Shown here in pieces: positions 1 through 12,471 of a stretch of DNA of 64,000 bases; position 1 is the stretch's first letter, and each line of letters opens with the position of its first letter. A program made the translations under genes and the position numbers. The DNA is from Isoetes taiwanensis (Eukaryota; Streptophyta; Lycopodiopsida; Isoetales; Isoetaceae): assembly GCA_021234155.1 (NCBI GenBank), contig JAJEKV010000060.1:4486323-4550322 (forward strand), in the 5' to 3' direction. The notes beneath the pieces are model-generated. The model had not been told where the DNA came from. It made no database searches and was given only the letters and a program-made list of their open reading frames with translations.

Positions 1-846
1 AGTTACGTATTGCTCCAGGGGGATTTGATATGATATAATTCTTTGAAACCACAGACCATATCCCTAAAACAATTCAATGGGTTATTATAAAAAAAATATA
101 GATTTAAGATAAAAAAAATAGTCACATTAGCTCACTAGCGTTGATTGGTTAAAGTAGTCTTATTAGGACATTGAGTTATTTTAGTAGAGGTTCGAACTCA
201 AGATTTCATATTCTAAAGCTTAAATGAAACCGTGAGTAGAGGAACAATGATATACCATCAAAACCTTAGGCAAACTCGTATTCTATATCTTAAAATCATA
301 GGCGCCCCTAATCATAATTGAGCATAATCGAAACGAGAGGTGTCCAGAGGTTCCAGAACATACAAATCGACCGAGGATTTACGATCCGACGATCAGAACT
401 AGAAAATTCCTGCTTAGAATATGTAGCAAAATAAATAGGGGCCCCAGGGGATTTGATATATATAATTTGAAACCAGACCATATCCCAAAACAACGAATAC
501 ATATAAAAACATAGATTTAAGATAAAAATAGTCAGCATTAGCTCACTAGTTGGGATTGGTTAAAGTAGTCTTATTAGGACACAATATTATTTAGTAGAGG
601 TTCTAACTTCAGATTTCATATTCTAAAAGCTAAATGAAAACCAGAGTAGAGGCAATGATATACCATCAAAACCTTAGGCAAATCCTCACAGATTCGACAT
701 CTTAAAATCATAGGCGCCCTAATTTATAATTGAGCATAATCAAACGAGGTGTCCAGAGGTTTCCAACATACCCGACCGTAGGATTGATGATCCGACGATC
801 GTGGTAGTCCGTACCTCGCTGAAATATGTAGCAAAATAGGGGTTAC
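1..846. repeat. Two tandem ~420-bp copies with SINE-like internal promoter boxes
   Basis: Two head-to-tail copies (about 13-436 and 437-846) share almost their whole length, from a GGGGATTTGATAT start to an ATATGTAGCAAAATA end. Each contains a TTAGCTCACTAG...TTGGTTAAAG stretch that resembles a tRNA A box, followed about 50 bp later by GGTTCGAAC (copy 1) or a mutated GGTTCTAAC (copy 2), which resembles a B box. This is the layout of a tRNA-derived SINE head, but I see no poly(A) end. No coding function is visible. Confidence 0.5.
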
Positions 847-1006
847 TTTTTAAATTTTTATACGTTTTTTTCACATGGTTTTCAGATTTCGTTTGTTGTA
901 TTCATGAGGTACTAAATAGTATTTAGGAGTGCACCCTTTATGGGCTTGATTGCTTGGTTGAAACAATCCGAAAGGTCTCTTCAGATGTGTTTGTGCATGA
1001 ACACGC

Positions 1007-1153
1007 GTGATGTGTGAGTGCATGTGCCACGGCGTGCATGTGTGTGCATGTTCATGTGCATGTGCATGTATATGCATGCATGTGTATTGTGTATGTGCAA
1101 GTGCAAGTGCATGTGCATGTGTGCATGTGTGTGCATGTGTGCATATGCATGTG
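1007..1153. repeat. TG/CA-rich alternating purine-pyrimidine tract
   Basis: The tract consists of repeated TGCATG and GTGCA steps, an imperfect microsatellite of alternating purines and pyrimidines. The overlapping open frames rich in Cys, Met, His and Val or in His and Thr are by-products of the repeat and are not genes. Such tracts can adopt Z-DNA. Confidence 0.8.
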
Positions 1154-1159
1154 TACTTG

Positions 1160-4135
1160 CCTCTGGATTCTTATTATTTGCGGGATTTTACTACCACGTA
1201 GATGGATTTTTTGCTCACACTTACAAAGGTATTGTTTTAATGTTTTCAATTAGTATAATGTTTTTTTTTTTTACAAGGTATTGGTTTCCTGGATTCTACA
1301 ATGTAGTGCCGCAAAACTCCCTTTGCTTTCCTTCCTAAGACGCATCGCAGATTCAAGTTTAGGCCCTCCGCTTGCTTCCCAACTTGATATTCCCCGGGTC
1401 ACGAATTGTTCATGTTCAACTAGCTTCAATCATCAAACGGATTCTTATGCACACAACAAAGTGATTACATATTCCACGCCTTTTCATGTCATGTGGGACG
1501 TAAACAACAAAGGCCACAAGAATGCATTTATGTTGTAGGTTTAGAACTTAATCAACTACAAGATGAATCATGCACACCTTTAAGCCAGAGAGATGGAGCA
1601 TCCAAAATCATATGGATTGATAAACAATGGTGTCATTGTGAAAGAGAAATAGTTGTATCGGAAGTAACAATATGTATAATGTGGATTTTTGTGTTGCAAA
1701 CTTTATGACTTTCAAAAATAATGGGATCAATCGCCCATCTTTATGGTAATTTTACTTATGTTCTATTTGTTTTATTGTGGTCAAATTAAAAGCTACAAGT
1801 GATGAAAGTCAAATGAATTCCTAGTTTTTTTCTAGTTTGAATTTTAAACTTTTGTCACAATCGGGGTGATTGCCCCTATGTCTTAAGGGGCCAAAAAATT
1901 TTTTTTGCAACACAAACCATTAACATCCAACATATAAAAATTAAATCCTACAACCAAATACATAACAACCATTGACATTAACAACCAACAACACATAACT
2001 ACCATTGACATTAATTAACACAACCATTGGGTCCAACACATTTAAATTAGTAATCCCTTAAACCCCTTTGGTTGGGTGCATATTCGTACACGGGTGACGA
2101 AGGCAGCGAGAGCCCCTCATAATTGTATTTTGTACTTATCGTAAATCAACAATTATATAGTATTCCGCTTTGAAATCTTATAGTATTTTCATGAATCTTG
2201 TTATACAAGATAGCAAATTTTTGTACTTGCATAATTCTACAAACGCAGGAACTTTACGTGACAAAGATAGATTATTATGATCATAAGAATATGCCTAGTG
2301 CTAAAATATAAACAAAATGATGTAGCCTCACAAGTCTAGATTTCACCTAGTTAATCTTATTTGTGACCTCGATGGTCTAACAGTGTGATTCAATACAATT
2401 ACAATTACAATAAAACCAAGGACTTTAGAATTAGAACAGAGCATTCACACTAATGGTATGCATCAAGCAAATGAAAGTACAACATCCTTTTTAGCATTTC
2501 CATACTCCATAACATATATGTGATGAAATCTTGAGATATCTACACTAATGGCATGCATCACAAAATGAAAGTACAACCATCCTTTTAGGCATTTCCATAC
2601 TCCATAACATATATGATGAAAATCTTGCATATGTTGTCTGTAATTGTTCCTTCACAAGAGACATATTTGATTCTAAGTGTATGTTATAAGATCCATGTGT
2701 ATAGTTGTTCCTTCACACATATATTTGAACCTATATATGTTATGATATCCATGTGATCTTTCTTTGGTCGCATAATGGGACATCTTTCTTTCCTTTGCAA
2801 TTGCTATCACAAAGAATTTTATACACAATATACAAGAAAACCTATTGTAAATTTACATTTATTTTATTGTAAAAATTTTTGTAGCTCTCGTGAATGTGCC
2901 TTCTCGCTTGACCCCAAATGGCATATTTCTTTTGGGGGTCTTTTATTTATATTATGTCACTCTAAAAAAGTCGCTTTTTGAAGGACAATTTGAATAACTC
3001 GTGTCCGTGAGACCTTTGATTGCCCCTAATTCTGCTCATTTTTAGTTTTCCAAAATTTTAGAGGAATCTTCAAACGCACTTAAATAAGTGCATTTCAATT
3101 TAAACATTGTTAAAAGACACATCTGTGCAAAGGAGCCCTCAGACGCACTTTTACATGCCACCATAATCCATGACATTGTATTATTGAATGCGTAAGTTTC
3201 CAAGAAAAAATGCCATTGCTAGACACCACCGCTTTGTCGGCTTTTTTATCATAAGCTTATCAAATGTGTTTTGATTTACATCATTTAAATTCCAACCTAA
3301 TGGAAATTAATCCACATTACATTGGTAATCACCAAAAATTTTTCTCCAATAAATATGATTATACATGTTCAAATAAATGAGAAAATGCATCAATGTAGAA
3401 GTTAATAAAATAGAAAATATAAAACCAAGCTCATCAATATAAGTGCTATACACCTCATAGCCATCATCCTTTTCAAGAATTTTGTCCCCGAAATGAGCCC
3501 CGGTGATAAGCTCAAAGATTATCTTCATGCATTGGCTTTGTTACACAGTTCCATGAAGCGCACCGTGCTTGCTACGGTAGTTTCAGATGTTCCTGCTTTT
3601 CCTCAAGAAATTAAAAACTTTAAATAGTCAAGCAAGATGCATCGGCCTTGTTGCATACAATCAACTAAAAGGAGATACGAACCCTAAAGGCTCGGTTTCA
3701 AGCTCCAATAACTTCCCGGAAATTGTAAATCAAAGCATCTCCATTACGCCGCCTAGCAACTCTCACCGTAGCCGCACGTAATGAAGAAAGAGGGCAAGGC
3801 TCTAAACAAAAAATTGACTGCACCATAGCTGCACTAAAAGGTCCAGCTCAAATTGACAGATGAGTCTCATGTGAAAAGGAACAGTGAGGATGAGCTTCTC
3901 ATATGCATTCCCTCCGCCTCCATCGACCGCCCATCAATGTAATCGGCAATATAAAATATTTCTTATTTCAAATGAGAACGACACGACTCAAGAAGGGAAC
4001 GCGATGCTCAAGTATACGCAAGGCCTCGCACAGTAAAACCATGAGCTATCCTTTTAATAAAGAAGATAGAGCTTTAGATGAAGAAAGAAACTATATGGTA
4101 TCTAATCTTAATAGAAGCATGTTAAACAATAGTCA
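1160..4135. other. Gene-poor repeat-flanked interval
   Basis: No open frame here has a recognisable domain, splice structure or codon bias. The interval is AT-rich and holds a short direct duplication at 2449-2633. Phrases such as GATTGCCCCTA recur near 1870 and 3025, which suggests remains of a dispersed repeat. Confidence 0.6.
2449..2633. repeat. ~95-bp tandem duplication
   Basis: Two adjacent copies each run from ACACTAATGG(T/C)ATGCATCA through a shared TTTCCATACTCCATAACATA block to the end of the unit, with small indels between them. Confidence 0.8.
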
Positions 4136-4139
4136 GAAT

Positions 4140-4297
4140 GGCCTCGCCTCCATTAAAGGTGCTTACAAAATGTGGAAGACTTCGGGGCTGTTCTCTGTGA
4201 AAAGCACAATATCATCTAATTAAAGGTGCTTTACAAAATGTGAAGACTTCAAATTGTCTCCTTAGGAAAAGCAATATCATCTAATTAAGGGTGCTTA
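4140..4297 (-). repeat. 67-bp minisatellite at the 3' end of the thioesterase copy (decayed)
   Basis: The block GGTGCTTACAAAATGTGG...AATATCATCTAATTA is repeated two to three times. On the minus strand each unit re-encodes the last ~20 codons and the stop of the adjacent thioesterase-like frame. Cleaner versions lie beside the copies at 30.3 and 36.1 kb. Confidence 0.7.
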
Positions 4298-5047
4298 CAA
4301 GCAAAATGTGGAAGACTCAATTGCCCTCGTGAAGGCCAATATCATCTATCACTTCTGCCCTTCAACCAATGCCCATCTTGTCTGCGACCTACATAATCTT
4401 TCCACCGCACTCCAAACTCCATGCTAGAGAGTATGTCACGAACTTGTTTTTCAAGCTTAACATCAACCCAAACATCATCGGTGCCATGGCCCAGAACACA
4501 AAGGCCTTCTTCACCAAGAGCATGAGTCATCAAAGAAGAATCGTGAAGCTCAAGAGCTCCTCAAACCGGGTGGAAACTTTGAAGAAGCTAGAGCCACTAT
4601 ACAACTATTAATTTCTTGACCCGGCAATAGGCACCACCCACTAGTTCGACAAAGGCTCCCAATTTATGGAAGACCCACAAAGGCACATGAAGTGCAGCAC
4701 TACTCTACCACCTCGGCCAAGCACGACCTTGTCTCAATTTCCAAACAAGCGTTGTATCTGCCTCCAAAGCAGACTCTAGCAAGAACTAACCTTAAATTTG
4801 AGGCCATGGATCCAAGCTCTTGGTTTGCTTATATTGCCTGTGAATGGGATGTCAACCACCTGCTCATTACGCTTTGACCGTGATGAAGTTGAGGTTGGGA
4901 AGATCTATCGGACGCTGCGGAATCGCGGCAGTTAGCTCGTAGGAATTTGTCACGAATTTGGGACCGGGAGTTTCCTCACCATGGAGGAGAATGATCGGTG
5001 GGTAGAAATCTATAGGATCCACAACATGAGTGCGTAGGAAAGCTCAT
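4295..5047 (-). pseudogene. Acyl-protein thioesterase-like pseudogene, copy 1
   Basis: This is a minus-strand copy of the alpha/beta-hydrolase found better preserved near 31 and 36.9 kb. The C-terminal part still reads LGHGTDDVWVDVKLEKQV and DGHWLK, which contain the Asp and His expected of the acyl-protein thioesterase/carboxylesterase catalytic triad. The N-terminal part is heavily mutated; the ATG is inferred by alignment with the other copies. No introns are visible. Such enzymes remove acyl groups from proteins in the cytosol. Frameshifts and stops make activity impossible from this copy. Confidence 0.75.
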
Positions 5048-6640
5048 CTCTGGGTTCGAGCGTTAAAATTTCTAGAATGACAAGAGAGCGAATTTCTCTT
5101 TTAAATGGGCAAAGGCACGCCCTCCTTCTCGCCTTTTGGAAACACTTTTTAAAAACACGACTTTTCTTATTACAAGCAATTCAGTCATTTGATGTCCGTC
5201 TTTGTGCTAGGGAACCACTTTATTAGAGGGTTTCAGCAGAAACTCCACCCGCTTCTTTGATACTCTCTATAATTTTACAAGTTTTAATTATATAACTTTA
5301 TCTTTAAATTTAAAGTATAATTGTTAGAAACATAAAAATTGCTCCTTCTAAACTAATTTTCACGTGAATCTATTTAGAATTAGACATTTCGAATATAAAA
5401 TTTTAATTTCAACGTGTTCTTAACAAATTTAATACACATGTAAATAAAACAAATTGTTATGAAAATGGCTGTTTCTGCTTTTGGTGATTTCCAAGGTGGC
5501 TAAGGTAGTTGTGTACTGCTTTATCTTTGTATGTATCCTTTATGAAGGAAGAGACTGGCCAATTTTGTGGATGGTTGTAAATAAAAAGAAGGGACCACTT
5601 AAGATGGAAATGTAAGAACAACTGCTTTTGTTTTGTCTTTAGCATCTAGAGTTATAAGAAGCAAATTTAATTGAGTCCCTAATAGATTGAGCATTTTCAC
5701 ATTGGATTTGCTTTAATAGAATGAGAGAGAGGCTAATTGTTTCTTTTATCACATAGCCCTACCGCCAATGGTAATATGCTCTATTGCTAAGGCAACTTTC
5801 ATGTTGTGAACTTTGAGAATGAGGTAGTATTACTTTTATTAGGCTTTTGATTTGATGCACAATATGTATAATGTTTTCTATTCTATTCTATTCTCTATTT
5901 TGTGTTATTAAATTTATTATCTATTTGCATAACGATCATAGACTTAGAACATTCAAGTGCTTGGAAACATGGGTTAATATCCAGTGGAATGCCAAGGGCG
6001 ACATTATTTGCCATCTAAATAACCCTTTCCCTTATAATGAGACATGGACAAACTTCCAAACGCATAAAGTTGTTACTTCATTTAATGTTGGTGCAAAATA
6101 TTGTTGGAGTAACCTTAAGATTCTATTCTCTTCTATTAAAGCACGATGAAACTTATGAACATCGAAAGCATGACGAGACTCATAAACATCGAAATGCATG
6201 ATGAGTTATATATAGTAGAATAAGAAATAGATTAGGTTTACTAATTTCTCCAAACGAAATTTTTAGTTCCACTTTCTACAAAGAAAATTTGTCGTTCCGC
6301 TTGGTCGCATTAGATAAAAAACATATTAAATACCACTTGGACCAATCTGTGATTTGTTGTTTACTTTTAAGTACCTTTTAAGTTAACCACACTGGTAGAC
6401 TTGTATTAATTGAACAAACATGAACACAGACCTTTAATCTGTTAGATATCCGTCTTCCTAACGTCACGTTTATGTTTGTAAAATAAGCACAGAATATTCT
6501 GAGGAAACTGATAGTTTCTGACTTGCCACACTGCATGTTTTGCAGGAGGTCTACTGAGCTCTCCTTAGTCATACGTCAGACCATGGAGGCAACAATTATA
6601 TGTATTATCACGCCCCTTAGGACCTTGAGGTCATGGAGCG
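5048..6640. other. Thioesterase-associated flank repeat, then unassigned sequence
   Basis: The first ~400 bases match the flank found beside every thioesterase copy, including GCTTTATTAGAGG-like and TTTAAATTTAAAGTATAA blocks and the ATTTTCACGTGAATCTATTT block near 5356. Beyond about 5460 nothing is recognised. The frame at 5871-6149 has no family resemblance. Confidence 0.6.
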
Positions 6641-6652
6641 ACTGTTTTCCAT

Positions 6653-7084
6653 TTACATATTCACTTGTATTTGAGCCAATAACAGTCTATGTGACTCCAC
6701 TTTCTTAAAGTAACATCCTAGTTTTTTAGGATCTAAGTCTAAAAGACTATGAAAATTACAACAATTAATATTATATAACTCACGGAGTTCCATATACGCA
6801 GCACATCTTAGAAATACATGCTCCTCGTCTTCTATGTCTCCATTTGTGCACATCGAACAAGTCCGTTCCTGCCTTGGGATACCAGCCCATCTACCCACCT
6901 CGATCTGAAGCTTATGTGAGCTCATGCGATATCGCGCTATGGTCTGCTTCAAACTTCGTGAGATCCCAGCTCGAAGGTATGCTTGATCTGAATATATCAA
7001 CATCGGGTTCACCTCCTTCATGTAATATGACATTTTGGTACCAGGTTCTTCCCATATACGCTTCAGGGCTAGTGATTGCACCAT
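6653..7084 (-). mobile_element. Fragment of a non-LTR retrotransposon ORF2 C-terminus
   Basis: A 143-codon open frame ends in a C-x2-C-x8-H-x4-C zinc-knuckle-like cluster (CSMCTNGDIEDEEHVFLRC) preceded by a basic YRMSSHKLQIEVGRWAG segment. The LINE at 24.4-26.8 kb has the same arrangement (FRMGSHELRIEKDRWRG, then CRICDKGEVEDENHMLNDC), so this is a diverged, 5'-truncated relative in the opposite orientation. The reverse-transcriptase core is absent. Confidence 0.8.
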
Positions 7085-7249
7085 TATGACACATTTGATG
7101 CCACGTTCTCAGGTAGAATCTATGTTTCCTTTAGAGCAGTTGCATAAATCTATCATAACTCTTCCATATTGTTGTAGCTTCGTATAGTGTATGGTTTAGA
7201 AATATTAAAGGAGAAGTTGCCTTCTCATATATCCATGGCCTTTGTGCAG

Positions 7250-7491
7250 ATTGATATTTATGTCCAAGTTCTTCAAGCAGATGGAGGTAGGTTATTGTGT
7301 GATCCTGTTTTTTTGGCTGCCACGCATGAATTTAAGACATTTTCATAATTCTGAAACATTCTTATGTATGCACAATGTTGACAATTATGTCTTGGACATG
7401 TTTCTTCTCACTGCTTTTTCTTTTTTTGCAGGAACACGTTCTGCATGCATCAATGCAGCATCACTTGCTTTGGCTGATGCAGGAATTCCAA
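7250..7491 (+). pseudogene. RRP41: Two exons of exosome core subunit RRP41 (fragment)
   Basis: Exon 1 (7250-7286, after TTTGTGCAG) encodes IDIYVQVLQADG. A GTAGGT...TTTTTTGCAG intron follows, and exon 2 (7432-7491) encodes GGTRSACINAASLALADAGIP, counting the Gly split by the intron. This is the diagnostic segment of the RNase PH-fold subunit RRP41 of the RNA exosome, which processes and degrades RNA in nucleus and cytosol. After IP the similarity stops at once (KLKFG...), and no other exosome exons are recognisable nearby. The exon-intron structure is intact, so the piece was moved as genomic DNA, not as a processed copy. The symbol is by family resemblance. Confidence 0.8.
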
Positions 7492-7499
7492 AACTCAAA

Positions 7500-10335
7500 T
7501 TTGGTAATGAACTCACCAAGTTGTCGAATGGATTATCAAGGTTTGTGATTGTAATTGGCATAGGGGGACTTCTAGATTGGGCTAGAAAAGGCTCCACAAT
7601 ATCCTTCACCAAGTGCAGTGTAAGAATTCTTTAGGTCAATAGATGAACTGTCAAGGTCGGCCATATCATAACCTGCAGATGCGAGAAGCTTGAAATGCAT
7701 AATAAGAATAGCATTAATCTTACATAGAGATAAACTTTACCTGCTTGACTGATAGCAAGGTTGAGCTCTTGCAAAGCTTGAAATGCAAAATGAGAACAAC
7801 ATTAATCTTACATAGAGATAAACCTGCACTGCCTCCACTGCCGTTATGCTTTAATGTTCCATCTGAGCTAACACACCATCATGGAGCATTTGTCCCCGGA
7901 GGTCATTGTATTAACAGCAACATGTTCAAACACATCATGAGGAAAATGAAAAGGACACGTCTAGGATAGTTTGAGGCAGAAGTCCATGAAATATCTCTAA
8001 GACTAAGGGGAAATAATATTATAGTTACCCCATGCTGCTGCATTATGATGTCCGCTATCTTAGTGGGATGGAAAAGATGGTATAAAGGGCATGGCAGATA
8101 ACTCCAACATACAACGTTGTAACATAGCAGAACTATCAAGTTGAGATGACATTATAATTTATCAGAAATACTAATGCTCTTCCCAACCTGAAATAAAAAA
8201 AGAATGGTAAGTCCTGAGAGAGTTCCTTTTACACATTGAGCTGCCTCAAATAAAAGAATGGGATGCTACATTTAAAGACATGTTAAAAGTGCAACTCAGT
8301 GAAAATCTGAATTGATCATCTGTGGAAGAGGCCTACCATGTCCAGTTGCCTTAGATAAAAGAATTCAATGCTACATTTAAAGACATGTTTTCAATGTACT
8401 GGAATCTAATTTTTTCCTGTGCGGTAGAGGCATGCCACGTCTAACATTGATTCCTATGCAGCAGGAGTTGGTTAGTAAAAAAACCATGTAGCCATAGGAT
8501 GCTGAGATTTAATCGATAAGTGGCATTAACTACGCAATGCATTAAAAGCCAGGAGGAAAATGTTTGCATATGCAATTAGTAGTCTTTGCTTAATTGCTCG
8601 TTTCCATGAACATTCTGTCTTCCTGAGTAAAGAGAAAAGAATAGACATAGAGATTTGGACAATTCCTCCAGTAATTCTTGCATTTAACTCTGGTAGTACA
8701 TAAAAAAGCAGTAAGTTGTAGCTGTATTAGTGGAAGGTTGCTTCTGGCCCCTTCCTTTTGCAAAGTTTTGTGCTTTTCTAAGCTCAAAATTATGAATAGA
8801 CTTCATGCCTGCCAAGGATCCTCCCAATCTCAGCTGGGTGGAAGAGACGTAAAGGTAGTATAAAGGGCATGGCCGATAGCTCCAACATATGAGGCACAAC
8901 GACACCTGGTTTTAAGGTTTCTAGTACGGTAGATGTTTGTGACAGTCACACAATGGAGGAATTGCATGGCATCTAAAGTCCAAACATGGACCACAAAAAG
9001 CTCCATGGCTGTTAGGACAAAAACGAAGAGTTCTATGTTAACTATTTCAACAGTCTTGAGTTTATGATGTCTATGATATTATCTGATTGCACCCATGCAG
9101 AACAACTAAATGATAATAATTGCAAGTACATGCTCATAAGCTTTAAGCACCTAACGTCAGCTTGCATGCAGTCATATCAGATCTAGAGCAGTGCACCTAT
9201 GTAAAGAAACTCTAGCAAATGTGAACCTATCCTATTACCACTAAACCTCTCATATCTAGCAACCTAGTATGACCTGTAAATTATGAAGGCCACATTACTT
9301 CAACCCTAATATATTGGATTAGCACCCACCAGAACAAAGCACAACCTACTCCTATGCATTAAAGCACATCAGCACATAAAGCAGATTATAAATGCAAAAT
9401 AATTACCTCAGATGAAGAGTTCTGTAAGGTGCAGTCTAATGAATCGCCTACAAAAAATGATGGGTACACTTGCCTGTGTAGAATGATGGATAATCTCAGA
9501 ATAACGCAGGATAGAATTTACAATTAGAGAAATACACATGACGACACTATATGTCTAAAGATCTTCTGAATCATAGATTTATTTACGCAAAACTATCAAG
9601 GTATCAGGTAATACAAAATATTTGAAGGCACTATATGTCTATTATCTTTCTGAATCATAGCAAGATACAGCCTTATACTACTAGATGATTTGGATTATTC
9701 AAGGAATTTTGATTTAAAGTTATTTAAGAAAAGCACAAAGATAGAAGGCTGGTAATCATCAGAAGCCATATATCTAACAAAAATTAAGTACCTGAACTGA
9801 TTCACAACCATAAAGAGCTTAGCTCAATCAGTGAAGTAGACCAAATTAAATAGAGCAAACCAAATAAGTACAAATTACCCATCATTTCAATGATGATAGT
9901 GATAGCAACATGCAAGAAGAACATGTATAGAGACTGAAGCCGATATGTTGCATATTTTCTACGGTTCCATCTATCTCTAAAGGCTCAAACACAGCTTGTT
10001 CAAACTTAAAAAAGTAGAAGTAAAAAGAATAACAAATAATTCAAAAGGAAAACCTGCTATCCTATATCCTATCCATAGAAATTCATACAAAAATGATGTC
10101 ACTTGATAGCATAATGGTGGTTAAAGAAATAAATCCACGCCAAAAATTCATACCAAAACAACACTTGATAGCATGTTGATGGCTAAAGAAGTAACCATGA
10201 GATGGGTCTAAAAACATTTAGCCGGAATGGCACAGAGATAACCGGAATGGCACCTAAGAAAATCGAAGTAAAAGGAAGACAGATAATTCAAGAGGAAAAC
10301 CTGAAACAATGATAGGAATCTCAAGAGCAAATACA
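7500..10335. other. Non-coding repeats, no recognisable gene
   Basis: Short direct duplications are seen: ATTAATCTTACATAGAGATAAAC at about 7711 and 7801, a GTATAAAGGGCATGGC block at 8079 and 8858, and a GAGGAAAACCTG-type block at 10040 and 10285. No frame carries a domain I know. Parts may be introns of the minus-strand candidate exon at 10.4 kb. Confidence 0.5.
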
Positions 10336-10339
10336 TACC

Positions 10340-10495
10340 TGCCAGTTGACTGTTTTCTATAACTGGAATGGCAGCAGATGGATCTCTAGAAGCCCACCGT
10401 TTGGGCATGGGCTGGCCATTCTTCCCATAGCTCCATTAATGCTCCTGGCCCATGTGGCCGGTGCTCCAGAGATTGAAGCAAGAAGCAATAGATTG
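10340..10495 (-). CDS. Candidate coding exon of unknown product
   Basis: On the minus strand a frame reading KNGQPMPKRWASRDPSA and AAIPVIENSQLAG runs into CTGGCAG followed by GTATGT, a good splice donor. I recognise no family. The frame is interrupted by a stop a little upstream (GQEH*WSYG), so this may be a remnant. The call rests on amino-acid composition and the donor only. Confidence 0.25.
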
Positions 10496-10893
10496 CAGAG
10501 CAATATCAACACAGCCCACGAAACAGATAAGCTGCTATTGGATTTTCCAATGCTAGAACAGACAAATCAAAAGCTCCATAAGGCTGGAATGGGAAGAAGC
10601 ACAAAATTAAAAATTAATGAGAATTTCACAATTTACAAACTCCTAGTACTTTAAAAATACTTTAAACTAGCAAAAAGGCACGCCAGGGGCTGTGATCTAG
10701 TTATGCAATGTAATAAAAGTCCCTTTTTTTCCTTTTTTTAAACTTTTATGGTTGTTGTGCACACAAAAACACTCTGGTTAGGTCAAATTTATTGGGCATT
10801 TAAGTTTGGCGGCATTATTTTTAGTGATAGATAATATTAAGTTGTGGTATATTGAGTTTTGGAATTTGGCAGGATGCATTTGTTGTAACAATC

Positions 10894-10999
10894 GTATTTA
10901 CCAATCTACATAGTCATCTAAGTAAACTGACATGCTAATTAAGATGGTATTTACCAATCTACATAGTCATCTAAGTAAACTGACATGCTAATTAAGTAA
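10894..10999. repeat. 53-bp perfect tandem duplication
   Basis: GTATTTACCAATCTACATAG begins each copy and the copies are essentially identical, which implies a recent local duplication. Confidence 0.9.
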
Positions 11000-11423
11000 T
11001 CGATACATCTAACAAAACATCCGCATGTTTTTGAGAGGAATTGGGGCGTATGATTTGAGCATCAAATGAGTTTTCAGGAATTAGAAGTATTTGGCAAATG
11101 GTCATTTGCTTGGCATGCAATACTTTCTTTGAAGGGATTGATGTTCCAGTAATTCTTTACCTTGCTTGGTTTCATGTCTTCCAATCACGGTCTTTGCAAG
11201 GCTCTGCAAGATCAATTGCATCCAAGCCAAATTTTTCACAAACCAAAGCTGCTCTTTGAAACTGTTGATTAATCCCATGCAAACTATTTAACATAAATAC
11301 ACATGATGTTAAACCATCAAAATTAATAGTAATTCCATTTACATTACCTTGTTGAGTCCACATGTCAACAGTTCAGATCCAACAACAAGCAAAAAAGTAA
11401 TGTTTTTCAATTATTTCATCTCA

Positions 11424-12327
11424 TACTGACAAAGGAAGCACTATTATTACTCCACCATAGCTGCCAGAATAAATGTCAGTGCCATGATCTGTCAATGCCA
11501 ATGCTATTGCAGTGATCTTCATGTGTCCAGCCTTTGTGGGGTTGCGGCATTTTCGGTTGATCAAAAGTTTATTTGGCCATTCAAAGAAATTGAGATCGAA
11601 TAATCTTTCAGCCACAGGCAACCAACTAGCTGGTATATGATATGTCCCAAGTTTTAGCAGTTTTATCTGCTGAAGCCATGAACACCTAAGAAAGAGATAG
11701 AATGAGCAACTTTAGAAAGGGCAACTTAAGCGTCTTCTTAGAACAGAGCAACATAGTCATAGGCATGTACAGCAAATGTGGTCCATTGAATTTTATAAAT
11801 ATGGTATTTGTGCAGTGCGGTCAAGTAAGGATGCACATAGACTATTCAATCAGGAATTGAACTGAATTACTAACATTTCGCTGATACATCTTGCCAAAAA
11901 TCCAACATGCATCATGCAAGCTGCCACATTGTCATGTCCCATACCCATTCTGGTGGAAAACTTTCTTCCTCGCTCAAGTCAGATCAAATAATCGATTAGT
12001 TTCAAACCCGCTTATGACGCTTACGCTTAGCTCTAAAATATAGATACTTGAAGCAAATATGTTTGTGATATTCCCAGTGAAACCACAATCGGAAAGCACT
12101 AGGTAAAATAAAGATGGAAGTGTTGCTACGCCTGCAACACTATCAAAACTGAGCTTATTACTGTACACTGAGAGATAAGACAACCTAGTAAAATGGCTCG
12201 TGTTTGATGGCAGATGAGTAATTTGATTATTGCCCAAGCTAATGGACCGTAGATCGATCGACCCGGATAATGTAATTGTGCCACCAATTTCAAATTTCCA
12301 GAAAGTAAGGTTGTACAAAAACCTCAT
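11424..12327 (-). pseudogene. Leucine-rich-repeat receptor-type protein fragment
   Basis: The minus-strand frame from 12327 holds LRR-like units: LRSISLGNNQITHLPSN, RLSYLSVYSNKLSFDS and LFYLVLSDCGFTGNI. A further exon-like piece at about 11424-11690 reads LQQIKLLKLGTYHIPASWLP after a TTCTTAG acceptor. Spacing and consensus match plant extracellular LRR proteins, which act as cell-surface receptors. A hydrophobic N-terminal frame at 12370-12579 (ISLFLFCATLQLSTF) could be its signal peptide, but the frames do not join. No kinase or transmembrane part follows. Confidence 0.6.
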
Positions 12328-12471
12328 TCCTGATCCCTACATACTCCATATTAGATTTGTGTACATTGGCTATAGAATTCTGCCTGGCCAAAAAACTGCG
12401 AAAATTCTACAATTGAGAGTGCTTATTAATATTACTCTGTCCAAAGGGGCAAGCATAGTCCTTACGTTATA

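Noticed and set aside
1007-1338. Cys/Met/His-rich small proteins in several frames
   Set aside because: Products of the TGCATG repeat, with no start context or conservation to support them.
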